Source of the DNA: Trichosphaerium sp. ATCC 40318
Lineage: Eukaryota; Discosea; Flabellinia; Trichosidae
NCBI GenBank assembly: GCA_038496445.1
Contig: JALMLS010000093.1
Span: 861,710-925,709 of the forward strand
Length of the DNA: 64,000 nucleotides
Direction: 5' to 3'
Position numbers and translations under genes: made by a program. Positions within the stretch are counted from its first letter, which is position 1, and the number at the start of each line of letters is the position of its first letter. Under the pieces are notes generated by a model. That model had not been told where the DNA came from. It worked only from the letters and a program-made list of their open reading frames with translations, and did no database searches. Shown here piece by piece: positions 36,437-47,570 of the stretch.

Positions 36437-39008
36437 GGGGGCACTCTGGAGTCAAAAAAAAATTTTCTGTAAAGACACTTACATGGTGTAAAATGATGCT
36501 GCGGTTTGATCGGCGGTGGTTTCGTTTGATTCCGTTCACTCTCAAGCTCACAATTTGCAAAACAAAAATGGAAATTTTTTTTTTGATCAAAATTTTTGTC
36601 GGGAAATAAATGTTAAGTAAGGGTTTATACACTTAAATATTGTTTATTTACTATCAATGGCATCGTTTCGAGGTAAATGTGCCTCTTGTGGATCTAATAT
36701 ACGCTCTAATAAAGAAAAACGACCAATAAAACCAGAATCCATTATAAAAGATGATAAAGCTACACATATATGCCAAAACTGCAATAAAATTGTTTGTGCA
36801 GTGCTAAAGGTTAAAAAAGAACAAAAAAAATCCCTTAACTCACGAGGTCGCAAAGTATCCGCTGACTCACTAATTATTGAACGAGAAATATTCGAAAATC
36901 TTTTATTGTCAGTACCGTGTACTAAATGCGGTGATACTAACTGGAAGATACCAGATGAAAGCACTGCTACTGGTATAATATCACATTATACACTTAAGTG
37001 TCAAACATGTCGTTCTACCAAGAAGTTTGATACACACAATACAACAGAACATGAATCATCAAAAAAATTTACTGCAAATGTCAAAGCTGTAGCAGCTATA
37101 TCCCTCTCAAGACTAGAATTAAGTCAAGCAAGAGCACTCATGGGCGCTCTTGGATTGCCTGTAATTAACAAAGACTTGGGTACAAAGATTCAAAAATATG
37201 TGTGGAAAGCAACAACAGCTGTGGCTACACAAAGCATGCTATCGTGGCAAGAAAAATACAAATTATTGAAAATAGACTTGGTAGCTGATGGTGCTTGGTC
37301 ACATGTAGCTTATAACAACGCCAGACATGGAACACTATTTGTTATAGATTATAAAATACGGAAAATTATCTTTGCTGGGGTTAAAACTAAACTACAAAAC
37401 GTTTCTACTGCATCAGGCACACATACATTTGTTGGAAATTATGACGGTTCCTCCAAAGGAATGGAAGGTGCTTTGTTTAAAGATATGATAGAGGAATTAG
37501 CTCGCAATGATTTATTAAAAAACGTTTGTAGTGTATCATTAGATGGTGATGCTTCTACAAACAGTGCTTGGACTACAGATACAAGAACGCAGCTTATTCC
37601 TGTGTATAGAGATCCAGGTCATATGAAAAAAGCATTTAAAAAGCGATTGCAACTCATTTTTGGAAAATCAAAACGATACGTGACATATCCAGATCGTATA
37701 ACAACTTGGTTTATGTGTTGTATTAAAGAATCTGAAAAAAAGTATCCCAATGATATATCTGCTATGAGAAATGAGTTTTTGTTTCGTTGGGGATTTACAA
37801 TGTCTCACTATTCAGCTATCATGTGTAAAGACAAATGTCCATGTATTACAACTCATTGGAAGTCTTGCGAATCAAAATCATCTTTATTTGAAACGCATAT
37901 GGTGTCTGATGTTTGGACAGAGGTATTCAGTTATTTAGAACCACCAGATCGAGGTAGATTTAAAAAAGTTAGCTGGCACGCTAATTACATTATGTCCAAG
38001 TTTGAAAAGAAGTATTTAAACAAAAACTCAGGCAGATATTTAACAGTATATGGAGATGATCAAAAGAAAAAAAAAGCACTACAAAAAGAGGTAACAGCTA
38101 TCACCAAACAAGTAAACACATTTATTCATGGAAAAAATACTTGTTATGTTGAGTCTCTCAACAATGCTAAGCTAAAATGGGTTTCTAAACGAATCAATTA
38201 TAGAGCCAGCTTTACTTCTCGCATTCATGCTTTTGTTGTCGAACACAATGAGGGCAAGGTTGAGTTACACAAGCGTGTATTGCAGCAATTATGTCTTGCA
38301 ATTACTGATTATTCAAAACGCGAATTAGAAATATTGGATCACTCTACAAAACAAGATAAGAAACGCAAGGCCTCGGACAGTTATAAGATGCAGCAAAACG
38401 CATTAAAACGAGCTAAAAATATTAAAAAACAAAAAGAAGCTGGTATATCTAATGCAGCTGGAGACGTATATGGAGAGCAAGAAAAAACAGAAGCCATGAG
38501 TTCAGAACATGAAGTCCAAGAAATACTAACCTTAGACAATGGTGGAACAAAAGTAGATGTCACAATTATTACCTTAAAAGCATTCTTAAGGCCAAGAAAG
38601 ATTCTTATGACAGGGAAAAGGCAAGCATTAATTGATCGAGTGTTGGCAAACAAAGATGCAAAAAAAGTGTTAGAAAAAAACAAAAAATAAAATCTACAGT
38701 TTTTTGCTATAAAATTGTCAACATCTCATAGTCACCATAACTCACCATGTTCATATTTTCACAATAAGCTTTTAGTTGTATAGGGGACATATGATGAAAA
38801 GGTGGGTTCCGTACCTTTCCGTACTACAAAGTGAAAAATTTTCATCATAACAAACTCATTCATCAAGCACTGCATTCAAATGAATCTTTTATTACAGATT
38901 AAACTCGCCATTGTGAAGCCCTTCAAAAAAAAAATCAAAAAAAACAATGGCTTACAAGCATAAAAATCAGTTCCGAAATATTTGTCAAAAATTGCTCAGA
39001 GTGCCCCC
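36437..39008. mobile_element. Nested Mutator-like element (MULE), 2.6 kb
   Basis: The ends are inverted: GGGGGCACTCTG at 36437 and its complement CAGAGTGCCCCC ending at 39008. The flanks TTAAGTAA (36429-36436) and TTAAGCAA (39009-39016) are an 8-bp target duplication with one change. It carries a single intronless transposase gene. It is inserted in the intergenic part of element 1, so it is younger. Confidence 0.88.
36657..38690 (+). CDS. Mutator-like transposase with zinc-binding N-terminus and SAP-like C-terminus
   Basis: An intact, intronless 677-aa ORF. Residues 1-45 hold two CxxC pairs (CASCGSN, CQNCNKIVC), and residues 95-125 two more (CTKCGDT, CQTCRS). The catalytic core has IDLVADGAWSHVAYNNARHG with the first Asp, a strand FVIDYKIRKIIFAGV, VSLDGDASTNSAW with the second Asp, and IPVYRDPGHMKKAFKKR. 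This is the layout of animal/protist 'Mutator-like' DDE transposases. Near residues 635-665 LKAFLRPRKILMTGKRQALI looks like a SAP DNA-binding motif. The absence of introns, in contrast to every other gene here, and the intact ORF suggest a recent arrival. The third acidic residue was not identified with certainty. Confidence 0.85.
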   Translation: MASFRGKCASCGSNIRSNKEKRPIKPESIIKDDKATHICQNCNKIVCAVLKVKKEQKKSLNSRGRKVSADSLIIEREIFENLLLSVPCTKCGDTNWKIPDESTATGIISHYTLKCQTCRSTKKFDTHNTTEHESSKKFTANVKAVAAISLSRLELSQARALMGALGLPVINKDLGTKIQKYVWKATTAVATQSMLSWQEKYKLLKIDLVADGAWSHVAYNNARHGTLFVIDYKIRKIIFAGVKTKLQNVSTASGTHTFVGNYDGSSKGMEGALFKDMIEELARNDLLKNVCSVSLDGDASTNSAWTTDTRTQLIPVYRDPGHMKKAFKKRLQLIFGKSKRYVTYPDRITTWFMCCIKESEKKYPNDISAMRNEFLFRWGFTMSHYSAIMCKDKCPCITTHWKSCESKSSLFETHMVSDVWTEVFSYLEPPDRGRFKKVSWHANYIMSKFEKKYLNKNSGRYLTVYGDDQKKKKALQKEVTAITKQVNTFIHGKNTCYVESLNNAKLKWVSKRINYRASFTSRIHAFVVEHNEGKVELHKRVLQQLCLAITDYSKRELEILDHSTKQDKKRKASDSYKMQQNALKRAKNIKKQKEAGISNAAGDVYGEQEKTEAMSSEHEVQEILTLDNGGTKVDVTIITLKAFLRPRKILMTGKRQALIDRVLANKDAKKVLEKNKK

Positions 39009-40320
39009 TTAAGCAAACAGCGTCAAACTTAAATGGCTTATTACACACTTTAGACACTTCCTGGTTGACATCTGATATGCCTACATTATATTAAGGAGAA
39101 TTTCGCATGAAATACACAAAAACAAACTAAATGGCTAAATAATTTTTCAAAGCGCTTCTACGCTCTCAAACTGGCCAGTTTACGCGCAATCAGACAGACA
39201 GAGATATTTTTACCAAAAGTAATGGCAATAAAAAAAAACTCAGTTTACTATTTTTTTTTGTGAGAGCCAAATTATGCCGTCACCATCTACGACCTAATTG
39301 GTGGTGATACGAGCAATATTTTGTTTTTCACTTTTTTTGGTCAAAAAACCCACAAAGCTATTAAAAAAAACAATGTCGACCAAATAAATATTTATTTTTT
39401 TGTTATAGCACCCATAGCGACTTGTTAGAGATTGTGGCATGTTTATTTAAAATTTAGGTGGCAAAATCAAAATTGTTTCTGTACCTTGTCTTACACTCTA
39501 ATTTACACATCGTATTTGCCTTCGTATTGCTAATAACATTTAGAACAAGAAAACAACAAAAATGGCCGAATTGACTTACTGCTTTTACTAAATGTGTATT
39601 TATGTATGTAACACCAACAGAGTTTAGGCTGGCATGAATTTTGTAGACTTGATATCATTTTTGGCCATTCTTTAATAGATTATGCGTATGATAGTACATT
39701 TACGCGTTAAAAGATGGTTACAAGATGTTTAGCTGTGCGAAAAACAAGAATCGCTGGACTTACAATTGAGCAAGGCTGAACAAGAAACAGCGGCTGTAAT
39801 ACAAGCGACAAGCCAAGTTGAGGGAACTGAAATTTCAGTTCTCAGCACTTCCCACTTATAGGATCCGCAATCACATGTCAAATCATGACATCGTTGGATA
39901 TACTTCCCCACGTTTCTAAATTTTAAATGGTTACCATGTAACTGACATACTCAAAATTGTTAGTGTTTGCAAGCTGCCTAACGGACGTATCTTTACCTTG
40001 GAACCCGATGGTAGTAACCAGCTTGAAAGAGAAGTATGTCGCCACACAAGGAGCCTCTTGTGCTTATTTTAATCTTTAATAATCCCTTTTTTGTAGAAAA
40101 CTATGATGGTTAATGTCCACGCATGTTTAATACCATAAAGGTCATGGTGGTGGCAAAAATCCTTATTGACGCTGATTATAACACCGCTAAAAGGCTTTAA
40201 TCACCCTCCATTGGATGGGTAAACAGAAGTAAATGGAAAGAGATGTACCAGTTGATGCAGAATTGAAGTACGACAGATTTCTTCTCACAGTTCATTAACC
40301 TGTTAATCTGTATAGCTGTC
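39009..40320. other. Element 1 interval with degraded exon-like fragments
   Basis: AT-rich DNA between the MULE and the Thr/Pro repeat gene. One short stretch looks coding, CKLPNGRIFTLEPDGSNQLE at about 39967-40033 (plus strand), after a TGTTAG acceptor. A second, VMVVAKILIDADYNTAKRL near 40141-40200, ends in a stop. They may be remnants of the 5' part of the downstream repeat gene. Nothing else is seen. Confidence 0.4.
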
Positions 40321-41632
40321 ATGATTGTAGCCAACAACAATGCCCCAACTACTAAAGCATCAATTACAGAGGCACCAATTACAAACGCTCAAACCACAAA
40401 TACGTCAACAACTGAAGCTTCAAAGATAGAAGCACCAACCATCAACTGAAGCGCCAACTACATAAGCTCCAACAACTACAACAGCTTTGACAATGGTGGC
40501 TCCAACTACTGAGACACCAAGTATGGAACCACCAACAATAAAAACACCAACTACGCAACTGCTTACAACACTACCAGCAATAAAACCGCCAACCATGGCG
40601 CCAACAATGAAACCACCAGCAATGAAACCACCAACAACGGCACCACCACCAACAACACCACCAACAACGTCACCACCACCAACAACACCACCACCAACAA
40701 CGTCACCACCAACAACAACAACACCACCACCACCAACAACGTCACCACTAACAACAACGTCACCACCAACAACAACGTCACCACCAACAACAACGTCACC
40801 ACCAACAACAACACCACCACCAACAACACCACCAACAACAACAACACCACCAACAACAACACCACCAACAACGTCACCACTAACAACAACGTCACCACCA
40901 ACAACAACGTCACCACCAACAACAACAACACCACCAACAACGTCACCACTAACAACAACGTCACCACCAACAACGTCACCACTAACAACAACGTCACCAC
41001 CACCAACAACACCACCAACAACAACGTCACCACCAACAACAACACCACCAACAATGTCACCACCACCAACAACACCACCAACAACACCACCAACAACAAT
41101 GTCACCACCAACAACAATGTCACCACCAACAACAACAACACCACCAACAACGTCACCACTAACAACAACGTCACCACCAACAATGTCACCACCAACAACA
41201 CCACCACCAACAACGTCACCACCAACAACGTCACCACCACCAACAACACCACCAACAACACCACCAACAACAACGTCACCACTAACAACAACGTCACCAC
41301 TAACAACAACGTCACCACCAACAACGTCACCACCAACAACGTCACCACTAACAACAACGTCACCACTAACAACAACGTCACCACCAACAACAACACCACC
41401 AACAACACCACCAACAACAACGTCACCACCAACAACAACACCACCAACAACAACACCAACAACACAGCCACCAACTACTGCTCCACTTACAACAACACCG
41501 CCAACAATGAAGCTGCCAACCATGGCACCACCAACCATGACACCACCTACAATGACTTCACCTACAAACCACAACATGTTACAAAACGCACAACAAATAG
41601 TTTTCTACAGATTTTTCCATTTTTGTTTTTAG
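40321..41632 (+). pseudogene. Thr/Pro-rich (mucin-like) repeat gene, probably broken
   Basis: A hydrophobic segment (FINLLICIAVMIVANNN) ending near 40340 leads into NAPTTKASITEAPITNAQTT, which stops at about 40447. The same type of sequence resumes in another frame from about 40448 (TEAPTT, stop, APTTTTALTM) and is then open from 40487 to 41632, reading (PPTTTSPPTTT)n. A signal-anchor followed by a Thr/Pro repeat suggests a secreted or surface mucin-like protein, broken by a frameshift and a stop. The repeat is built from 12-18 bp units (ACAACAACGTCACCACCA). The opposite strand is also open (VVVGGDVVV...), purely because of the repeat. An intron across the break cannot be excluded. Confidence 0.5.
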
Positions 41633-41824
41633 ATTTCAGACAAAATTTGACTAATATAAACCCAGATTCAATAAAAAGTTACTGATAACACAGCCATTGG
41701 AGGTACGCGACTTTTCTCAAGTTTATTGCTACTGATAAAGCTTTTTTAACAAAAATACATGTTTATTAATTTTTTTTAGCTTTATTTCATCCAAACCAGC
41801 TCATAAAGTACAATTTACGCGATC

Positions 41825-42673
41825 ATGGCCAATTTGAACCAGAAACAAACAAATTTAATTGTAATTGACACAAGTACGTTAATAACGCCACGACATAACT
41901 AAAATATCCATAGGAGATGAATTTGAAGTCTCCAAAAGGCAATTTTATGATATCTACCGAGAAACAATCAATTGTCAGCGTTACATTGCTGACTTAGTTG
42001 AAAACACATTTTTGGTGGCCAACTATGATACCAATTTTACTTCTGAGTTTTCATCTCGGTTGTCATATTCAAACTTGACGTATGCTCTTTCACACTTTTA
42101 CACTTTTACACTTTTGCACTTTATGTTGGTTGTCACAGTAATGTCTGTAGGTACATCAATAGAAGAGAGTGCAATACCCGCTTCGGCTTTTGTTTGGATA
42201 GCTTGTTGGCATGCCATGTTTCACACCAAGCCCCATTCACCGTTGCTGGTACACAAACTGGCTTTGATATATTGCCTAGCCATTACCGCTTCACACTTGA
42301 TCAACACGCGCGAACTGTCAATGCTGTTGTTGCAGATGCTTCTTTGCTTGGCCACAAGGTATAATTTTTCACTTTTTCCTCGTTTGTTGATGGACGGCAC
42401 TGACATTTCTCTTGTTGTAGTTTTTGCTCAACTCAATGTATGTTATAATTTGCAAAAATAGCTTTGAGGATCCTCAATGTCTTCTTGATGCACTGCTTGA
42501 AACAATTTATTGTCCACAACCTTTTAGTATGTTTTAAAACACTTTGTTTTATTGACATTATTTCTACAGGTCCCTGGTATAACATAAATGAAGTGCACGT
42601 CAAACCACTTAGCTTGTCGCCTGCAATTGATGTTGTCAATGTCTTACGTACCATAATTGTTTATGCGGATTAA
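41825..42673 (+). CDS. Element 1 gene D, uncharacterised
   Basis: The start at 41825 gives MANLNQKQTNLIVIDTS, then an intron. Further exons: DEFEVSKRQFYDIYRETINC with RYIADLVENTFLVANYD; FGFCLDSLLACHVSHQAPFT with FDILPSHYRFTLDQHARTVN; SFEDPQCLLDALLETIYC; and GPWYNINEVHVKPLSLSPAI with VVNVLRTIIVYAD. Stop at 42671-42673; AATAAA overlaps the end. About 210 aa, no family recognised. The C-terminal third resembles the gene at 50100-50763 in element 2 (FEDILTACYTLLK, IEISVHDNLPL, VIHSIVLDDVED), so a distant homologue may be shared by both elements. Confidence 0.5.
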
Positions 42674-42740
42674 AATAAACGCTAAGTAAAGAACTGTAGG
42701 ACCAAGCGAGCACAAGCAACAACAAACAACATACCCATCA

Positions 42741-43767
42741 TTGTCTCTTCCAGCTCTGTTTAATGTTCCAAGAGACATGTTATTAGAAATACATGGCACA
42801 ACTGATGTAAAAACTTACCACAACTTGCCGCTAGTGTGCAAGTCATTTTTGACATTGTTGTTTGAGAGATATGGCAACAGATGGGTGAAAAAAGAAGTTT
42901 GGATAAAGTCGAATGAACATGGTACCATAAAAGCTGTGTTTAAAAAAGGACGATGTATCCAGCTATATTTTGACACGATATTTTATGGTATAGTAATGAG
43001 GTTAGTAAACTTACTTTAGTATTTAACTTTACCTGTTAATAGCCATTGTAGTGACACTTTCAACTTTAACATGGAGGGTGTGTTTTCGCACGGATCAAGA
43101 CACACCTCTGAAGACGGTGGCAGAACGGTAACTGTCAACTTCGAACAAACAACTTCTGGCTACGTCATTCAAAATCACTTCTTTTTTTTGGATACAAAAT
43201 ATCTTTCAAACACTACATACACACTTCAAAAACAATTAGTATCAGTGTCTGTTGTAGCTTTTGTTGGTGATGAGCAATTTCTTGTTTGGAAGACAGATTA
43301 TGGACCTGGTATAGATTATTGTTATCGTTGTTACGATGTAAAAAGTCAACAAGTCTTATTGGAAGTGTCAAACACATTGTTCATCAATCATGGGCTAAAT
43401 ACTAAGACAGGTACATAATATGTTCTTGCCACTGTACCATTACTCAAGAAATCACTGACAACCATTAGTAACATTACTTTCTGAGGACTCTGACAGTCAT
43501 AACGAACATGTAGCCGCTGCTGAAGGTCTTAACAAAAAAGGACTCAAATGGTGGCCGTTTATAGATAAGTGGCTTGAAGGGAAAGTTACTAGTGACGGTA
43601 TGTGGGTATTTCCCAACTCAGTTGCAGCAGAGTATCACGCGGGTGAGATGGGCACTTTGACATCATTCGAGGCAATGTTTACTTTTCCAGAAATTGAGCG
43701 ATGGAATGTAGCGATGGATTCATTCCTATTGGTTTCATTAGATGCTCCAGCCTATTCTCGATTGTAA
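42741..43767 (+). CDS. Element 1 F-box-like protein
   Basis: Exon 1 (from about 42752, after a TCTTCCAG acceptor or with an unusual start) contains FNVPRDMLLEIHGTTDVKTY and HNLPLVCKSFLTLLFERYG, which fits the F-box pattern 'lP.d.l.ei......d......LVCKsf'. F-box proteins link substrates to SCF ubiquitin ligases through Skp1. Exon 2 reads FSHGSRHTSEDGGRTVTVNF and FVGDEQFLVWKTDYGPGIDY. Exon 3 contains EGLNKKGLKWWPFIDKWLEG, ending LLVSLDAPAYSRL with the stop at 43767. The substrate-binding part is unrecognised. The last gene before the right end of element 1; the F-box call is moderate because the motif is short. Confidence 0.55.
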
Positions 43768-44093
43768 AACAACTTTACAATAAACACTTTTTATAATTAT
43801 GTTTACTGAAATGAATCAAAGGCTGTCGGAGTTTATTAGGTACTCCGTAATAATCGTATTGTCATAAATGATACTTTTCCGGCAAATACTGGTTTTAGAT
43901 AATTGCCGGAAAGTTACCATTTGATGTTACAGTACAAAATGGTATTTGCCATCAAAGTTTACTTTTGTGGCAAATATTGTGTTTTGACAGCAATTTCCAT
44001 ACTTATTTTTACCCCTGTTTTTTTTTTTTTTGATTATTTTTTGATTTTTTCCCCTAAAGTATTCATAACACATTTTTCATGTGTCGAACGTGC

Positions 44094-44111
44094 GACCGCG
44101 AGCTCGCGGTC
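44094..44111. repeat. Intron palindrome, copy in the intron holding element 1
   Basis: Perfect GACCGCGAGCTCGCGGTC, preceded by AACACATTTTTCATGTGTCG and followed by the common TCCTGTTGTAAAA segment. It lies in the part of the interrupted intron to the right of element 1. Confidence 0.9.
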
Positions 44112-44203
44112 GTGTACAAACACTTAAATATCCTGTTGTAAAATCGTCAGTTTTTAGTGGTTTTTTTTTTTTTGTTTTTTTTTAAATTAATTTGTTTCTG
44201 TAG

Positions 44204-47060
44204 GAGAGATTTCCATTTGTTGAAGGAGTAGACCAACTGCAGAAGTTTATCAAAGACGTCAGAAAAATCTACTCTTCGGACGAAGAAAAGTGGTGGAAGC
44301 CAATGCACTTTGAAGGCAACTACACCAGAGATTACAAAAAGCACAAACCCATGCTGAGAGAACACGGAGATGAGGAATCGAAGGTAGAGGAGAAGGAGAG
44401 AAATGGATGGATTATAAGCTGCAAGTGGAGACAGTTGTATTGGCAGGTGCTACTCTGGACTGGCATATTTTACACAGCCATGGAACTTCATGTCACAGAT
44501 TCTTGGTACTACATTGCCCTTCTTTTGGTCCATTTTAGAGATTTCTTGAGCTTTGGCAATGATTCAGATTTCCATCTCTTTGTGGAGTAAGTAACAATTT
44601 TCGCGATATTTTTTTAACACACATTCAACGTGTTCGAAAACAAATGACATTCATTTTTTGTTTTTTTTTTTTTTGTTTTTTTTTTTTTTATTTTTAACTT
44701 TTATGTAGCTACATGAAGACAGGCACCAATAAATTGAATGGCTGCATCATAAAGCCATCAATACAAAAGGGCCTGCTAAGAGGGATTGCTGCCAACTCTA
44801 TCAACAAGAAGTATCTGAGAGTGAAGAAGCCCTCATTTTACAAAGGCCCCTTGGACATGTCACACATAGCTTGTTTTTTGAATGTCAGAGGAGTCAACCC
44901 CAGGAACATTATACAAAAGATGCCTATTTATGAAACCTTCACCAAAAGGTTTGTGCTTTGCCCTATGCCTATTGTTTGGTGTGATGAATACAATACAGAC
45001 CCTATTGTTGGCTTTGGAGTTGGAGATGGAGCACACTGTCTTTTGACAGAGTTGGCGTACGTTCGCGAATATTTTCGAACACGTATTTTACGTGTCGGTC
45101 GACCGACCGCGAGCTCACGGTCACGTTCGAACACGAGATTTTCCTGTCGTAAAAAAACCTCGAACAACGAACCTTTTTTTTGTTTTTCTGGTTTTTTACT
45201 TTTCCTTACCTTATTGTTCAATTGTTTCTTACTTGTTTGCCTTAGACAAAATGCAGCTAAAACCTGCAAATTTGCAATCAAAAATGTGGAGTGGATAAAT
45301 CCTTTCGCCAAGATGCAAGCGATAGCGATCTACTGCACCAAGATCAACTTTCTGCAAAGTCTGACCACTCCAGACTCCAAGGTGGATCGCTACCGCCACC
45401 TGTTCAAGATGTGGTGCGACGACGCGGGCCAGGTCTTCGATTACCAAGCGGAGGCGGGAGATATAGGTAAGGTGAATTTTGCGATATGGGGAGCCAGCAG
45501 AGTCAAACCTCAGCTCAGTCCTGCTCAATGGAAAGAGGTGAGGGTTGTTTTTTTTTTTTATTTTAATCTTTTTTTTTTTATTTTAATCTTTTTTTTTTTA
45601 TTTTAATCTTTTTTTTTTTTTTCGCAAGTATTTTTAAACAGAGGTTCCGCGTGTCGTAGATCGTACCGCGAGCTCGCAGTCGCGTACGAACACTAAAATA
45701 CTCTGTTATAAAACCGACGATTTTTAGTTTGTATTTTTTTTTTATTTGTATGTTATAACTGATTGTTTTGTTTAGTTTTTGGTTAAGATGAATCTATACT
45801 TTCCATATGTGACCAACTGGAAAGAAAGCAAACAGTTTGTTAAGGCTGGCATGTTTTTTGAGCCATTGGACAGTGCTCTGATAGCAGAATTGGTTGCATC
45901 TGCTGAAAATGTGGTACGTAGGCTTTCGTCTTTATTCGAACACGCATTTCACGTGTCGAAGTACAGACCGCGAGCTCGCGGTCGGATTCGAACACGCATT
46001 TTGTGTGTCGTACAAAGTTTCGGTCGTTCACTCACACTCTCATCATAGCACACCAAACATCCAGTGGGCTACAGAACTAGAATATTGGCTCATGCTGCAT
46101 GGGCAGAGTTACCTCTCCATGCCAGAATAGCAGTAAGTCAAGTACCTTTTATATTTTTTTTTGAAAAAAGGGTTTGTGCCTAACTTGTACATTTAGTTTG
46201 TCAAGGCACTGACCTGCAGGGTGTATCATGAGACCAATCAATCTTATTATTTGCAGAGGTACAAGAACTGCAGCCAATATATCACACAGGTACAAAAAAA
46301 AAAAAAACCAATCGGTCAGTTTTTTTTTGTTGTTTTTTTTTGTTGTTTTTTTTTTTTTCTTCTCCCTCCACCCTCATCTAACTTTAACTCGAGGCCTTGA
46401 GACAGCTGAACGAGCTCGGTTGGTACGAGCTCTCGTGGGACACGAGCACCGAGGAGGAGCACGTGAATTTCGCGAACAGCCTGCGTCCGTGTATATTTCG
46501 CCAGCTTCTGATGTACGACCTGCACTTGCTTTGGACCGGCACCACAGAAGATGGCCAAAAATTGCCCAAGATGGTTATAAAAGAGATGAAGTACAAGCAA
46601 GCAGCAACGGTGCTCTCCTTCTCTCACACTGCCCTGTTGTCTATGCAGTGTTTGGATTTGCCTGAGGTGGAGGAAGCAAGTAAGTGTCATTTTTTTTTTT
46701 TTTACACTACACATCCAATGTCGCGCTCGGCGCTACACGCGAATCGCCTGTTCGTCGAACGTGGCGGTCGTACTCTTTTCTTTTTCTTTTTTTTTTTTTC
46801 TCTCCCCTAGTTTACTTTTAAACTAATGTCCTTTGTAGCTCCTCAGTTAGAAGCCATGTTGGAGAATGCCTACTTACCTTTTAGAGATACAAGGGCCAAG
46901 AACACTGCCAATGCAAGGGCAAGTGAAGGCAGTGCCATAAACAGGCATAAAAAAAAAGGTAAAGGCAAAGGCAAGAAAAAGAAGCCTATGGTTAAAACAA
47001 CTCCTCCTACATCAGATGAAGAAGAAGATTTTGAAGAAAAAGAAGATGAGGATGAGGATG
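44204..47060 (+). CDS. Unrecognised multi-exon gene, block 2 of 3 (middle part)
   Basis: It begins after a TTTCTGTAG acceptor in the phase left by block 1. The exons read: RFPFVEGVDQLQKFIKDVRK with WWKPMHFEGNYTRDYKKHKP; YMKTGTNKLNGCIIKPSIQK with MSHIACFLNVRGVNPRNIIQ and VGFGVGDGAHCLLTELA; AAKTCKFAIKNVEWINPFAK with FKMWCDDAGQVFDYQAEAGD and VNFAIWGASRVKPQLSPAQW; FPYVTNWKESKQFVKAGMFF; HPVGYRTRILAHAAWAELP; LNELGWYELSWDTSTEEEHV; and LENAYLPFRDTRAKNTANAR. It ends in a Lys-rich and then acidic stretch (KGKGKGKKKKPM, DEEEDFEEKEDEDED). It is rich in Trp and Tyr and conserved enough to look like a real enzyme or structural domain, but I cannot name the family. Element 2 starts at 47061 inside the acidic codons. 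Confidence 0.65.
45105..45122. repeat. Intron palindrome, copy in intron of block 2
   Basis: GACCGCGAGCTCACGGTC, one change from the perfect palindrome, with the AACACG...CGTGTCGG stem to the left and CACGAGATTTTCCTGTCGTAAA to the right. Confidence 0.88.
45664..45681. repeat. Intron palindrome, diverged copy in intron of block 2
   Basis: GTACCGCGAGCTCGCAGTCG, followed by ACTAAAATACTCTGTTATAA, the same right flank as the other copies. The left part of this intron carries three TTTTATTTTAATCTTTTTTT repeats. Confidence 0.85.
45966..45983. repeat. Intron palindrome, copy in intron of block 2
   Basis: Perfect GACCGCGAGCTCGCGGTC with AACACGCATTTCACGTGTCG immediately left and GAACACGCATTTTGTGTGTC on the right. 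Confidence 0.9.
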
Positions 47061-47154
47061 CAGTAGTAAAATCAAATCGGTATTTTTGAAGGATTCCGTG
47101 TTAAATTCCAAAGGATTTATAAGCGGAAAATCTCTTCCTTTATTCCTATGGAAT

Positions 47155-47400
47155 CCCAATGAAATTCCGTAAGGATTTGGAGCGGTATTCCGTAAGGATT
47201 TAGAGCGGTATTCCGTAAGGATTTAGAGCGGTATTCCGTAAGGATTTAGAGCGGTATTCCGTAAGGATTTAGAGCGGAATTCCGCAAGGATTTAGAGCGG
47301 TATTCCGTAAGGATTTAAAACGGAATTCCTTAAGGATTTAGAGTGGAATTCCATAAGGATTTACAGTGGTATTCCGTAAGGATTTAAAGCAGGATTCCAA
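47155..47400. repeat. 22-bp minisatellite, left subterminal region of element 2
   Basis: About ten units of 22 bp around TCCGTAAGGATTTAGAGCGG, starting about 100 bp inside the left end. Related ATTCC/GGATT motifs occur near the right end (61870-62020), so both ends carry the same type of site. Confidence 0.85.
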
Positions 47401-47570
47401 AAGAATTTGTTACGAAATTGTTGTTTATTTATTATCCACAACAGTACTTGTTTAAGCACCTGTAAATGTGTAGTGGTTGTTTCCAGTTACCAGTTCATCC
47501 ATTATGCATTGCATAGGAACACAATTGGTTGCCACTAAACAGACAATTAAATTTAATTGAAAATTACATG

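Larger units (their letters stand above)
25557..44017. mobile_element. Element 1: 18.5-kb KDZ/Plavaka-like DNA transposon in an intron
   Basis: The left end reads CAGGGCTAAAAATATTCC and the right end, read inward, CAGGGGTAAAAATAAGTATG, giving a terminal inverted repeat of 14 bp (one mismatch). The flanks are T-rich (tttgattt and tttttttt), so an 8-bp target duplication cannot be proved. Contents left to right: a 33-bp minisatellite; three minus-strand genes (C1, transposase B1, companion A1); a nested Mutator-like element; a Thr/Pro repeat gene remnant; a hypothetical gene; and an F-box-like gene near the right end. B1 and A1 are homologous to genes B2 and A2 of element 2, which confirms that this is a mobile unit. 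Confidence 0.85.

Noticed and set aside
38381-38683. Minus-strand ORF opposite the Mutator-like transposase C-terminus
   Set aside because: It is fully contained in the antisense of the intact 677-aa ORF and shows no independent coding features.
40420-41577. Minus-strand 385-aa Val/Gly-rich ORF
   Set aside because: It is the complement of a short tandem repeat that happens to lack stops in several frames. The plus-strand Thr/Pro reading has the better composition and a hydrophobic leader.
25557-44017. Classic CACTA/En-Spm transposon
   Set aside because: The transposase core is related, but the ends start with CAG and not CACTA, and the clear duplications are 8 bp instead of 2-3 bp. KDZ/Zisupton-type fits better.
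44204-47060. Tyrosine recombinase (Crypton) reading of the middle block
   Set aside because: I looked for the R...HxxR...Y arrangement and could not find a consistent set, so I leave the family open.
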